This document shows, one piece after another, positions 23,067 through 30,092 of a DNA stretch of 30,092 nt. The notes beneath the pieces were generated by a model. It saw only the letters and a list, made by a program, of their open reading frames with translations. It was not told where the DNA came from and ran no database searches. The DNA is taken from assembly GCA_023461275.1 (NCBI GenBank), contig JAEYMI010000061.1, positions 1-30,092 on the forward strand, written 5' to 3'. The stretch is from Actinomycetes bacterium (GTDB taxonomy: Bacteria; Actinomycetota; Actinomycetes; Mycobacteriales; Mycobacteriaceae). Within the stretch, counting starts at the first letter, position 1; each line of letters opens with the position of its first letter. A program made the translations under genes and the position numbers.

Positions 23067-24581
23067 CTACTCGGTGGTCTTCGACTGCGTCACTGCTGTC
23101 GTGAAATCGATAGGGGTAGTTGACGGGTGGGAGATCCGGTAGTCGGCAGCACCGGCGTCGGTCGCGAAGGGGAGGTAGCGACGCTTGATCGGCGCAGTCG
23201 GATCGATGAGCCAACTGGCGTGGTCGGCAAAGAGTCTCGTTCCGGTGATGGTGTCGGGGACGTAGGTCGCACGAGCGGACTGCGATGAGCCGGCCAGGCG
23301 TCGAAGCGCGCAGCTCGGGGTCGCTGCGGGCGTCGTCGAGTCGTGTCCGGCGAACCAGATCTCCGACGCTGTTGCCGGATCGCCGACGGGGAGTCCGCAC
23401 AGGCTGTCGGTGCCGGTCAGTGCCGTCGGATTGCCGAGGTTGTCGCGTCGGGCCTGATAGGAGTCGCCGAGGACGTCGCGCACGTACTTCTCGTTGATGA
23501 AGTTCGGGATGGAGAAGTCCTTCTTCACCGAACCTCGTTTGACGAGAAAGGTTTTCACCTTCTCCAGCGACTCCTGGAACTGCGGTTTGATCGGCATGTC
23601 GAAGGTGACCAATCCGTTGGGCCCGTTGTAGAGATACGCGACTTCGGGTTCGATGCCGGTGATGGCGCCGAGGCGCACGGCGGCTGCCAGCGGGTTGCTG
23701 CGGATGTAGTCGGTGGTGCGCTGCATGGCGGTGACGAAGGCGGTCATCACCTCGGGGTGCTCGCCGGCGAATTGTCGGCGGGTCACCACGCCGTGGAAGG
23801 TGGGCACGCCGTTGTCGCCGCCGTCGTAGAGCAGTCGTCCCTGTTTGCGGAACACGACCAATTGGGGCCACGGCACGAACTGGGCGAGCGCATCGACCTG
23901 GCCGCCCTCGATGGCTGCGGCGCCGATGGACGGGTCCTGGTTGGCGATGTGGACGTCGGTCTTGTCCAGGCCGACGCGGGCCAGCGCGGTGGAGAGCATG
24001 CCGTCGCCGGCCGAGCCGAGGCTGGTGGAGATCTGCTTGCCGCGCAGGTCCTCGAGCGACTTCGCAGTGGACGTGGTGGGCACCACGACCTGGTTGAGTG
24101 AGCCGCGCAGGTTGTAGCCGGTGGTGGCGATGAATTCGGTTGTGGCGTCGGAGAACTTCTTGGTCTTCGACCCATTGGTGAGCAGCGGGTAGTCGCCCAT
24201 CGAGCCGATGTCGACGTGTGTCGCGATCATCGCGGCGGTCAGCGGTGCACCGGAGGAGAAGTCTTGCCAGACCACGCGGTACGTGCGGCCGGTCTTCTTC
24301 CCCTGCTCGGCCAGCGCGCTCTCGAACGCGCCGCGGTCGCGCATCAGGGTCCCGGCGTTGACGGTGTTGATGGTCTTCGACTGGTAGCCGACGTTGACCA
24401 CGACCATCCCCGGGTCGAGGACACCGCACCCGGTGAGGGTGGGTCCGAACGCCGCAGCGGCGCCGAGGGCGGCCACCATGATGCGGCTACGGCTCCGGCC
24501 GCTGCGACGCCGCCTGAGGCGGGTGCGACCGGATGCCACCGGAGTCGCGGTGGCGCTGGACTGAGCAGGCTTGTTTGGCAT
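23067..24581 (-). CDS. ABC transporter substrate-binding lipoprotein, sulfonate/nitrate type
   Basis: A 504-residue secreted lipoprotein. The ATG at 24581 gives an Arg-rich n-region, a hydrophobic stretch (IMVAALGAAAAFGPTLTGC) and the lipobox LTGC. The mature part has features of SsuA/TauA/NrtA-like binding proteins: INTVNAGTLMRDRGAFE, then HVDIGSMGDYPLL, then LRGKQISTSLGSAGDGMLSTAL and EGGQVDALAQFVPWPQL. At ~475 mature residues it is well above the 300-350 usual for the family; the extra sequence is the C-terminal ~130 residues, with Cys pairs and ALRRLAGSS. The ATG lacks a well-spaced Shine-Dalgarno site (GGAG only one base away), so a leaderless or different start is possible. It is the first gene of the transporter operon. 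Confidence 0.85.
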   Translation of the reverse strand: MPNKPAQSSATATPVASGRTRLRRRRSGRSRSRIMVAALGAAAAFGPTLTGCGVLDPGMVVVNVGYQSKTINTVNAGTLMRDRGAFESALAEQGKKTGRTYRVVWQDFSSGAPLTAAMIATHVDIGSMGDYPLLTNGSKTKKFSDATTEFIATTGYNLRGSLNQVVVPTTSTAKSLEDLRGKQISTSLGSAGDGMLSTALARVGLDKTDVHIANQDPSIGAAAIEGGQVDALAQFVPWPQLVVFRKQGRLLYDGGDNGVPTFHGVVTRRQFAGEHPEVMTAFVTAMQRTTDYIRSNPLAAAVRLGAITGIEPEVAYLYNGPNGLVTFDMPIKPQFQESLEKVKTFLVKRGSVKKDFSIPNFINEKYVRDVLGDSYQARRDNLGNPTALTGTDSLCGLPVGDPATASEIWFAGHDSTTPAATPSCALRRLAGSSQSARATYVPDTITGTRLFADHASWLIDPTAPIKRRYLPFATDAGAADYRISHPSTTPIDFTTAVTQSKTTE

Positions 24582-24843
24582 GCTCCAAGAGTCGAAGAAA
24601 ACTGTTACAACCGGGGCACTCTCTGTTGCCCGTCGGTTAAGCCACCAGGTCAGCGAGGTGCGCCGGGGGCACCGGATGAACCGCTTGACACCCGAGGTGC
24701 CCAATCATGCTGCTCTGCAGCACTTTTGCCGGATAGGCGACCAGTTGAGCAGCGCGCGCAATCCACTGTTTCGCCTGTGCACCCACCGAATCCGCCAGGC
24801 CTCGAAGTGGCCGCCGAAGTGCCCGATGCGGGACAGTTGATGA
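24582..24843. promoter_or_regulatory. Divergent region upstream of the ABC operon and the DUF202 pair
   Basis: About 260 bp without a convincing gene. GGGCA...TGCCC with an 8-nt spacer (about 24616-24633) and TGCTG...CAGCA (24708-24722) are small dyads. A minus-strand reading of 23 codons (24637-24708) exists but lacks a good ribosome site. Promoters for both flanking operons should be here. Confidence 0.4.
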
Positions 24844-25218
24844 GTGCCCGACGACCACCAGAACACCCCGCCCGATGCGGCGTCGAACGAGCCGGACTAC
24901 CGGTTCACCCTCGCCAACGAGCGCACGTTCCTGGCCTGGCAACGCACCGCCTTGGGCCTACTCGCCGCGTCGGTGGCGACACTGCAGTTTCTGCCGCAGC
25001 AGACACATCCGGCACTGCGATTCGGCCTCGGACTGACCCTTGGAATCCTGGCCATGGTGGTCGCCATCGGCGGTTTACGACGCTGGCGCGGAAACGACGA
25101 CGCGATCCGTTCCGATCGCGCGCTGCCGCGATCGTCGATGACGGTGCTGCTGGCCTCGGGCATCGGCGCTCTCGGTGGCGGCGCCGTCATCGCTGCTCTG
25201 ATGCTCGCGATGTTGTGA
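24844..25218 (+). CDS. DUF202 (YidH-like) membrane protein
   Basis: A 124-residue protein starting at GTG 24844. The family motif FTLANERTFLAWQRTALGLLAA lies at about 21-42, and three TM helices follow: LGLLAASVATLQFL, FGLGLTLGILAMVVAIGGL and LLASGIGALGGGAVIAALML. Function of the family is not established. The TGA overlaps the ATG of a second DUF202 gene (TGATG at 25216-25220), so both are made together and may form a heteromer. The pair is on the strand opposite to the surrounding sulfur genes. Confidence 0.85.
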   Translation: MPDDHQNTPPDAASNEPDYRFTLANERTFLAWQRTALGLLAASVATLQFLPQQTHPALRFGLGLTLGILAMVVAIGGLRRWRGNDDAIRSDRALPRSSMTVLLASGIGALGGGAVIAALMLAML

Positions 25219-25571
25219 TGGCCGGTGCTGTTGCCGGCGGCGCATGGCCCCGGACCGACCCCGGACTTCAGCCGCAACGAACCGAACTGGCGTGGAACCG
25301 TACGGCGATCGCGATGCTCGCGAACGGCGTACTCGTCGCCGGAAAGGGCGTCCTGGCGGCCGACGCCGGACCGCGCCCCGTCGTGTTCACGCTGGTCGGG
25401 GTCGCAGTGCTGGCCGCGTTTGCGGTGCACCGGATCGGTCGGCGGCGGTGTCGTGCGCTGGCCGATGAGTCCGTTCCGCTGCACACTTCGCCGCGACGAT
25501 CAGTCAGTGCGACGACCGTCGCGGTGGTGCTGACGGTCGTCACGCTGACCGCCGCGGCAGCCGTGTTGTGA
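25218..25571 (+). CDS. Second DUF202 membrane protein
   Basis: A 117-residue protein from the overlapping ATG at 25218. LQPQRTELAWNRTAIAMLANG matches the DUF202 signature (R-T/E-x-A-W-x-R-T), with three predicted TM helices, the last ending the protein (TVAVVLTVVTLTAAAAVL). Tandem DUF202 genes are common in actinobacteria. It converges on the SulP gene with 12 bp between stops. The much longer in-frame reading from upstream covers the first DUF202 gene and is not coding. Function unknown. Confidence 0.85.
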   Translation: MAGAVAGGAWPRTDPGLQPQRTELAWNRTAIAMLANGVLVAGKGVLAADAGPRPVVFTLVGVAVLAAFAVHRIGRRRCRALADESVPLHTSPRRSVSATTVAVVLTVVTLTAAAAVL

Positions 25572-25583
25572 GCTGGATGCAGC

Positions 25584-27056
25584 TCAGCTGATCTGTGCGG
25601 TCTCCGCGCGCGTCAGCCGCGAATGTAGTTGCGCTGATGGTTCATTGAGCCCGATGATCTCGACATCGGTTCCGTTGCTGCGGAATCGGTCGCGGATGGA
25701 ATCGAGGGTGGCAACCGTCGTCGCATCCCAGACGTGGGCGCCGGATAGGTCGATGACGACCCGGCGCGGTGGGTTGGCGAAGTCGAAGTGCTCAGCCAGG
25801 GAGCCGGCGGACGCGAAGAACAGCGCACCGGTCACTTGGTAGAGGTAAGTGTCGGGGTCGTCAGGGCTGGGCGATCCGACGACGTGTGCCGCGTCGGAGG
25901 CTCGTCGAACGAACAGGACGATCGCGCAGGCGACGCCGACGATCACCCCGATCGCGAGGTTGTGGGTAACCACGGTCACCGCGACGGTGATCAGCATCGT
26001 GGCCGTCTCCCCGATGGGCATGCTGCGCAACGATTTCGGTGAGATCGACGCCCAGTCCATGGTGGCGAACGACACCATGATCATCACCGCGACGAGCGCT
26101 GCCATCGGGATGGCGGCGAGCACCGGTCCGGCGAACAACAGCAGGACCATGAGCACCAGGCCGGCGACGAACGTCGAGATCCGGGTTCGGCCGCCGCATG
26201 ACTTCACGTTCATCATCGTCTGCCCGATCATCGCGCAGCCGCCCATGCCGCCGAAGATTCCCACGGCGATGTTGGAGACACCCTGTCCCCAGCTCTCGCG
26301 TCGCGGATCCGACGGCGTATCGGTGATCTCGTCGACGATCTGTTGAGTGATCAGCGTCTCCAGCAGCCCCACCAACGCCACCGCCAGGGCGTACGGGGCA
26401 ATGATCCGAAGCGTTTCCAACGTGATTGGCACGTGTGGCAGGCCGGGTAACGGCATCGCCGACGACAGGTCGCCCTCGTCGCCGACGCGTGGGACCGAGA
26501 GCGTGAACACGACAGCGGCGGCGGTGAGCAGCGCGGTGGCCACGAGGGGCGCGGGTACGGCGGTGGTGATGCGGGGCATGGCGATCATGATGACCAGGCC
26601 GATGCCGACCATCGGATACACCAGCCAGGGCACGCCGATGAGGTGCGGCAGCTGGGCGCTGAAGATGAGGATTGCCAGGGCGTTGACGAAGCCGGTCATC
26701 ACGCTGTGCGGCACGAATCGCATCAGCTTCGCGACTCCCAGTGCGGCCAAGACGATTTGGAGGATGCCGGCGACGATGACAGTGGCGATCAGGTAGTCGA
26801 CGCCGTGGTCGCGCACGAGCGGCGCGACCACGAGGGCCACCGATCCGGCCGCGGCTGACACCATTGCCGGCCGACCGCCGACGACGGCGATGGTCATCGC
26901 GAAGATGAACGAGGTGAACAGTCCGACGGCCGGTCCGACGCCGGCGAGGATGGAGAACGAGATCGTCTCGGGGATCAACGCGAGGGCGGTCACCATTCCG
27001 GCGAAGACCTCGGTGCGCAGGCGCGTCGGGGACCGCAGCGCGGCACGTACAGACAT
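25584..27056 (-). CDS. SulP-family anion transporter with C-terminal STAS domain
   Basis: A 490-residue protein. TM segments begin at about residue 15 (EVFAGMVTALALIPETISFS, a typical SulP first-helix motif) and continue to ~395. GGMGGCAMIGQTMMNVKSCGGRTRIST is the conserved SulP core. The STAS domain at the end has VVIDLSGAHVWDATTVATLD; the phospho-acceptor Ser of anti-sigma antagonists is replaced. SulP proteins move sulfate, bicarbonate or other anions. Beside a sulfatase and a sulfonate-type ABC system, sulfate is the likely substrate, either taken up or exported after ester hydrolysis. The ATG at 27056 is set by GGAGGAG 6 nt upstream. A strong hairpin lies in its leader region. Confidence 0.9.
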   Translation of the reverse strand: MSVRAALRSPTRLRTEVFAGMVTALALIPETISFSILAGVGPAVGLFTSFIFAMTIAVVGGRPAMVSAAAGSVALVVAPLVRDHGVDYLIATVIVAGILQIVLAALGVAKLMRFVPHSVMTGFVNALAILIFSAQLPHLIGVPWLVYPMVGIGLVIMIAMPRITTAVPAPLVATALLTAAAVVFTLSVPRVGDEGDLSSAMPLPGLPHVPITLETLRIIAPYALAVALVGLLETLITQQIVDEITDTPSDPRRESWGQGVSNIAVGIFGGMGGCAMIGQTMMNVKSCGGRTRISTFVAGLVLMVLLLFAGPVLAAIPMAALVAVMIMVSFATMDWASISPKSLRSMPIGETATMLITVAVTVVTHNLAIGVIVGVACAIVLFVRRASDAAHVVGSPSPDDPDTYLYQVTGALFFASAGSLAEHFDFANPPRRVVIDLSGAHVWDATTVATLDSIRDRFRSNGTDVEIIGLNEPSAQLHSRLTRAETAQIS

Positions 27057-27062
27057 GGTCAT

Positions 27063-27069
27063 CTCCTCC
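27063..27069 (-). promoter_or_regulatory. Ribosome binding site deciding the SulP start
   Basis: GGAGGAG on the minus strand, 6 nt from ATG 27056 but directly adjoining ATG 27062. It therefore favours the inner ATG. Confidence 0.6.
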
Positions 27070-27096
27070 GAGACGGTGTGGGGCAGTAGCAACGCG

Positions 27097-27123
27097 GCCG
27101 GCGGGCCGTGTGGGCCCGCCGGC
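27097..27123 (-). terminator. Terminator-like hairpin after the sulfatase gene
   Basis: GCCGGCGGGCC (27097-27107) and GGCCCGCCGGC (27113-27123) are perfect 11-bp arms around a 5-nt loop. It starts 20 bp after the sulfatase stop and ends 28 bp before the SulP ribosome site. No U-run follows, as is common for actinobacterial terminators. It may end or attenuate transcription entering the SulP gene. Confidence 0.7.
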
Positions 27124-27142
27124 ACGTTATCGTGTTACGACG

Positions 27143-28600
27143 TCACGCCTGAGCGTGAACTCCATTGGCGATCGCTGCGTTGCTGGTCGCGGGTGCGGTG
27201 ATCGTGGCCGACGCCACAGTCGGTTTGACCGGGATCTCGCCGTTGCGCTTCGGAACGAAGTCCAGCGGTGCGCCCGGCGGGATCAGTTCCTCGATCTCCA
27301 CGCTCTCGTTGTACTCGCGGATGATGCGGTGCGCATGTTGCATGACCCACCACCGGACGAAGGTCTGGTTGACCGGCTCCCGTTCCTTCGGGTCTTCCAG
27401 CAGGTTGATGATGCGGGCGAAGCCGAGCGGGATCTCCGGATCGTGGAAGTGCTGCTGACGGACGAAGCTGATCTTGAACTGCGACCACTTGACCGCGTGC
27501 AGCTCGTCGTTGAGCCACACCATGCTGCCTTCGCGGGCGGATTCGTGTGCGCCGGCGAAGAATTCGCGCTGATCGACACCGTCGATGAGGCGGTCGTCGG
27601 GAATCTCGCAGCCGGCGAGGCGCACCAGCGTGGTGAACATGTCGGTGACGTGCATCATCTCGTTGCTCTCCCGCGCGGGGATGTGTCCCGGCCAGCGGAT
27701 CAGCGCGGGGGTGCGGATACCACCCTCGGCCGAGCTGAAGTAGGAGCCGTCGAAGAATCCCGCGGTACCACGGCCGGCGAGATGATCCTCCGGGCCGTTG
27801 TCGCCGGCGAAGACGACGATGGTGTTGTCGGCGACGCCGAGCTCGTCGAGTTCGTCGAGCAGCGACTGGAAGTCGTGGTCGAGCATCAGCAGGGCGTCGC
27901 CCCAGGCACCGTTGTCGCTCTTGCCGCGGAACTCTTCACGCACCTCGATCGGGAAGTGCAGCAGAGAATGGTTGTGGTACAGGAAGAATGGCTTGTCGTC
28001 GGCAACGGCTTGACGCATGAAGTTCTTGGCGCGACGGTCGTACTCGGCGTCCATGCGGCCCTTGAGTTCCACCGTCAACTGCTCGTCGGTGGTGTGCACG
28101 CCGCCGGATTTGGTGCCGTCGTACATGTAGGACCAGCCGTCGCGTTCGCCGTTGTACCACGGGTCGTCGGGCCACAGGCATTCGTCGTATGTCCGTGCCG
28201 GACCGTAAAATTCGTCGAATCCGTGGTCGGTCGGCCAGCGGCCGTCCTCGGCGCCGATGTGCCACTTGCCGTAGCAGGCGGTCGCGTAGCCGGCGTCGGA
28301 CAGGATGTCACCGATGGTCCGCTCCCACGACACGAGTCCGCCGGCGTTGCCGCCCAGTGCGATGGTGTGGTTACCCGAGCGGATCGGATAGCGTCCGGTC
28401 ATCAGCGCCGAACGTGTTGGCGTGCACTGTGGTTCGACGACGAAGTGCGACAGCTTGAGTCCCTCGCCGGCGAAGGTATCGATGTTCTTGGTGTCGGCGC
28501 CACGCAGGATGCCGCCGCCATAGCAGCCGAGCTCGCCGAGGCCGAGGTTGTCGACGTGGAAATAGACGATATTCGGTTGCTTCTCAGGTGATGTGGACAT
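27143..28600 (-). CDS. Type I (formylglycine) sulfatase, cytoplasmic
   Basis: A 485-residue sulfatase. The signature CTPTRSALMTGRYP places C59 of CxPxR as the residue oxidised to formylglycine; GYATACYGKWHIG (K112, H114) is the second signature. Metal and sulfate ligands include D17 in HVDNLG, H211 in YHNHSLLHF, and D267-N268 in FAGDNGPE. The family hydrolyses sulfate esters to alcohol plus sulfate. There is no signal peptide, so the enzyme should act in the cytoplasm on imported substrate and needs a formylglycine-generating enzyme encoded elsewhere. GAGGATGAACC precedes the ATG. The GntR gene lies 130 bp upstream on the same strand and SulP follows. The specific ester is not evident; aryl or alkyl sulfates are both possible. 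Confidence 0.9.
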   Translation of the reverse strand: MSTSPEKQPNIVYFHVDNLGLGELGCYGGGILRGADTKNIDTFAGEGLKLSHFVVEPQCTPTRSALMTGRYPIRSGNHTIALGGNAGGLVSWERTIGDILSDAGYATACYGKWHIGAEDGRWPTDHGFDEFYGPARTYDECLWPDDPWYNGERDGWSYMYDGTKSGGVHTTDEQLTVELKGRMDAEYDRRAKNFMRQAVADDKPFFLYHNHSLLHFPIEVREEFRGKSDNGAWGDALLMLDHDFQSLLDELDELGVADNTIVVFAGDNGPEDHLAGRGTAGFFDGSYFSSAEGGIRTPALIRWPGHIPARESNEMMHVTDMFTTLVRLAGCEIPDDRLIDGVDQREFFAGAHESAREGSMVWLNDELHAVKWSQFKISFVRQQHFHDPEIPLGFARIINLLEDPKEREPVNQTFVRWWVMQHAHRIIREYNESVEIEELIPPGAPLDFVPKRNGEIPVKPTVASATITAPATSNAAIANGVHAQA

Positions 28601-28730
28601 GGTTCATCCTCAACTTTCTTTCATGGGGCTTCTCTGCTCCTCGGACGGTCCGCGGCGCAGTGAGGTATCGGTAGTCAGTTGTGCGCGATCGCTACTGCGA
28701 GATCGCTTGTGTGAGTGAGGTTGCGCGGGA
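28601..28730 (-). promoter_or_regulatory. Intergenic region upstream of the sulfatase gene
   Basis: 130 bp between the GntR gene and the sulfatase gene. It holds GCGATCGC (28685-28692) and a related GCGAGATCGC about 12 bp further on, which may be regulator sites or chance. No coding frame is seen; a sulfatase promoter is expected here. Confidence 0.4.
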
Positions 28731-29537
28731 TCAGGGGTGGGTCGCGCGCGGGTTGACCGACGTGAGGGTCACGCGGTCGCCGCGGTAGCGGACGGATTCG
28801 AGGTCGAACGGTGTGCCGTCCTCGAGGTAGGTGAGTCGATGAAGGAGCAGCACCGGGGTTCCCACGCGGACTGCGAGCAGACGGGCGGTTCCGCGGTCGG
28901 CCGAGACCGCCTCGACGGTGTTCTCCGCCTGTCCGAGCCGAACTCCGAGGCGCCGCTCCAGGAGACCGAAGACATCCTCGTCGACGAGGTTGGCGCCGGC
29001 CAGGGCGTCGATCGCTTCTGGTCGTAGCGACGTGGTGTCCAGTGACAGTGGCACATTCGCCACGGTCCGCAGGCGCTCGATGAACAGGATGGGGCTGCCT
29101 TCGGGGATGTCGAGTTTGGCGGCGACGAACGGGGTTGCCGTCGACTCCCGTGCGGAGAGCACCTTGTTCTCGACGCTGAGCTGATGTCCGGCAAGCGATT
29201 CCGCGAGGCCTTCCAACCGGTCGATACGTTGGCGGAGCTTGGCGCCGGTGACAAATGTGCCCGCACCCTGCACGCGGGTGATCAACCCTTCCGCGCGCAG
29301 CAGTTCCAGCGCTTCGCGGATGGCGTTGCGGCTCACTCCCCATTCGGCGGCGAGTTCGTTCTCCGGTGGCAGCATCGGCCGGGGTGCGGCCAGACCACCG
29401 AATGCACCGTCGAGGATCTGGGTGCGCAGCACGTCACGGACCCAGCGCGCGGCATCTTCGCGCGTTCCGGCGTACTTCCGGACCGCGGGACGCGGGAAGT
29501 CCTTCGGAGGTATGCGTGGAGACGATGTCATGGTCAT
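28731..29537 (-). CDS. GntR-family (HutC/UTRA-type) transcriptional regulator
   Basis: A 268-residue protein. The winged HTH is clear: RWVRDVLRTQILDGAFGG, then LPPENELAAEWGVSRNAIREALELL, then EGLITRVQGAGTFV. The second half has UTRA-domain features: SPILFIERLRTVANVPLSLDT, then GTPVLLLHRLTYLEDGTPFDLESVRYRGDR. HutC-type regulators bind small molecules and usually repress adjacent genes. Next to the sulfatase gene it likely senses a sulfate ester or product (inference). Two ATGs (29537, 29531) are possible; neither has a strong ribosome site. Confidence 0.9.
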   Translation of the reverse strand: MTMTSSPRIPPKDFPRPAVRKYAGTREDAARWVRDVLRTQILDGAFGGLAAPRPMLPPENELAAEWGVSRNAIREALELLRAEGLITRVQGAGTFVTGAKLRQRIDRLEGLAESLAGHQLSVENKVLSARESTATPFVAAKLDIPEGSPILFIERLRTVANVPLSLDTTSLRPEAIDALAGANLVDEDVFGLLERRLGVRLGQAENTVEAVSADRGTARLLAVRVGTPVLLLHRLTYLEDGTPFDLESVRYRGDRVTLTSVNPRATHP

Positions 29538-29597
29538 AGATTCTCATTCGTTGGCGGGTCTGACGTTGCGTTGCACGGTTCTCTCAGACGTCCGATG

Positions 29598-29614
29598 GTG
29601 CAGATGTCCTGCAC
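29598..29614. promoter_or_regulatory. 17-bp perfect dyad upstream of gntR and after the topoisomerase stop
   Basis: GTGCAG-ATGTC-CTGCAC has perfect 6-bp arms and a 5-nt spacer. It lies 2 bp after the topoisomerase stop and about 60 bp before gntR. A longer-spaced pair, GTCTGA (29558-29563) and TCAGAC (29584-29589), is also present. Either could be a GntR operator; the first could also be a short terminator stem. Confidence 0.4.
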
Positions 29615-29616
29615 TC

Positions 29617-30092
29617 TCAGATATCGAGAAACCTTTCATCTTTGGCATTGCGGGTGATGAAGTCGCGTCGGGCATCGACGTCCTCCCCCATCAGGATCGA
29701 GAACAGTTCGTCGGCGGCCGCGGCGTCGTCGAGCGTGAGTCGACGCAGCACGCGCACGGCCGGGTCCATGGTGGTCTCCCACAGTTCCTTGGCGTTCATC
29801 TCGCCCAGCCCCTTGTAGCGTTGGATGCCGTCGGTCGGGATCTTGCGGCCCGCGGCGGCGCCGGCGGCCAGCAGCTGGTCGCGATGCCGGTCGGAGTAGG
29901 CATACTCATGAGACTGCTTCTGCCACTTGAGTTTGTAGAGCGGCGGCTGCGCCAGATAGACGTGACCATGCTCGATCAGCGGCTTCATGAACCGGAACAA
30001 CAACGTCAACAGCAGCGTCGCGATGTGCTGACCGTCGACATCGGCATCGGCCATCAACACGATCTTGTGATACCGCAACTTCGACAGATCGA
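29617..30092 (-). CDS. gyrB: DNA gyrase subunit B / ParE-type topoisomerase, C-terminal part
   Basis: The frame is open to the window edge, so only the last ~157 residues are present. It starts in the TOPRIM domain at DLSKLRYHKIVLMADADVDG, where the DxD metal motif is DADVDG, and continues through HVYLAQPPLYKL and RYKGLGEMNAKELWETTMDP to RNAKDERFLDI, the standard GyrB/ParE end. The enzyme subunit binds ATP and, with the A subunit, passes DNA through double-strand breaks. No gyrA follows; a GntR gene does. In most actinobacteria gyrA follows gyrB directly, so this may be the second, ParE/TopoM-like B subunit found in several Mycobacteriales. The symbol is therefore tentative. Confidence 0.85.
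   Translation of the reverse strand, partial: DLSKLRYHKIVLMADADVDGQHIATLLLTLLFRFMKPLIEHGHVYLAQPPLYKLKWQKQSHEYAYSDRHRDQLLAAGAAAGRKIPTDGIQRYKGLGEMNAKELWETTMDPAVRVLRRLTLDDAAAADELFSILMGEDVDARRDFITRNAKDERFLDI

Noticed and set aside
24637..24708. Possible 23-residue leader peptide upstream of the binding-protein gene
   Set aside because: It has only one Cys, no run of regulatory codons and a weak ribosome site; it does not match the sulfur-related leader peptides known in actinobacteria.
24216..25217. Long plus-strand extension upstream of the second DUF202 gene
   Set aside because: It runs antisense through the binding-protein gene and across the first DUF202 gene; only the part from ATG 25218 has family motifs.

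Overview
The window is high-GC DNA with the gene style of a Mycobacteriales actinobacterium. A Gordonia-, Rhodococcus- or Tsukamurella-like genome is my best guess. This rests on the GC-rich third positions, many GTG starts, a FadD36-like acyl-CoA synthetase, an F420/FMN split-barrel (PPOX) protein and a GyrB-type topoisomerase tail. The genus is inference. No tRNA, rRNA, transposase, integrase or CRISPR array was seen.

Left end (1-7952). A partial TPR gene with 144-bp tandem repeats overlaps, by ATGA, an 851-residue membrane protein with the order two TM helices, TrkA-N-like nucleotide-binding fold, RyR domain, and a double C-terminal module. Next is a cassette of a PaaK-like AMP-forming ligase and a ThiF/E1-like adenylyltransferase (ATGA overlap). 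Three small regulators surround it: a stand-alone receiver-like protein, an atypical response regulator and a LuxR-type activator.

Middle (7960-17782, all minus strand). Nine genes are packed with overlaps or gaps of 0-3 bp. In order of transcription they are an acidic coiled-coil protein, a VWA lipoprotein, a four-TM protein, a small two-repeat 'PGDW' protein, a second TrkA-N/RyR membrane protein, two unrecognised proteins, a CHAT (caspase-like) protease with an intact His/Cys pair, and a TPR protein. The second RyR protein is a paralogue of the one at the left end. There the PGDW module is fused to the C-terminus; here it is a separate upstream gene. I read this operon as a membrane-linked sensing and proteolysis system, possibly for stress, envelope surveillance or defence. 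It is the most interesting content of the window.

Right part (17948-29537). A PPOX oxidoreductase faces a fadD36-like/GNAT/TetR operon. Then comes an organosulfur locus: SsuABC/TauABC-like ABC transporter (substrate-binding lipoprotein, permease, ATPase), a SulP anion transporter, a cytoplasmic formylglycine-type sulfatase and a GntR/HutC regulator. A plus-strand pair of DUF202 membrane genes sits inside it. The genes fit uptake of a sulfate ester or sulfonate, intracellular hydrolysis, and handling of the released sulfate. A 70-bp near-perfect palindrome lies between the tetR gene and the ABC ATPase. The window ends inside a GyrB/ParE-type topoisomerase gene.
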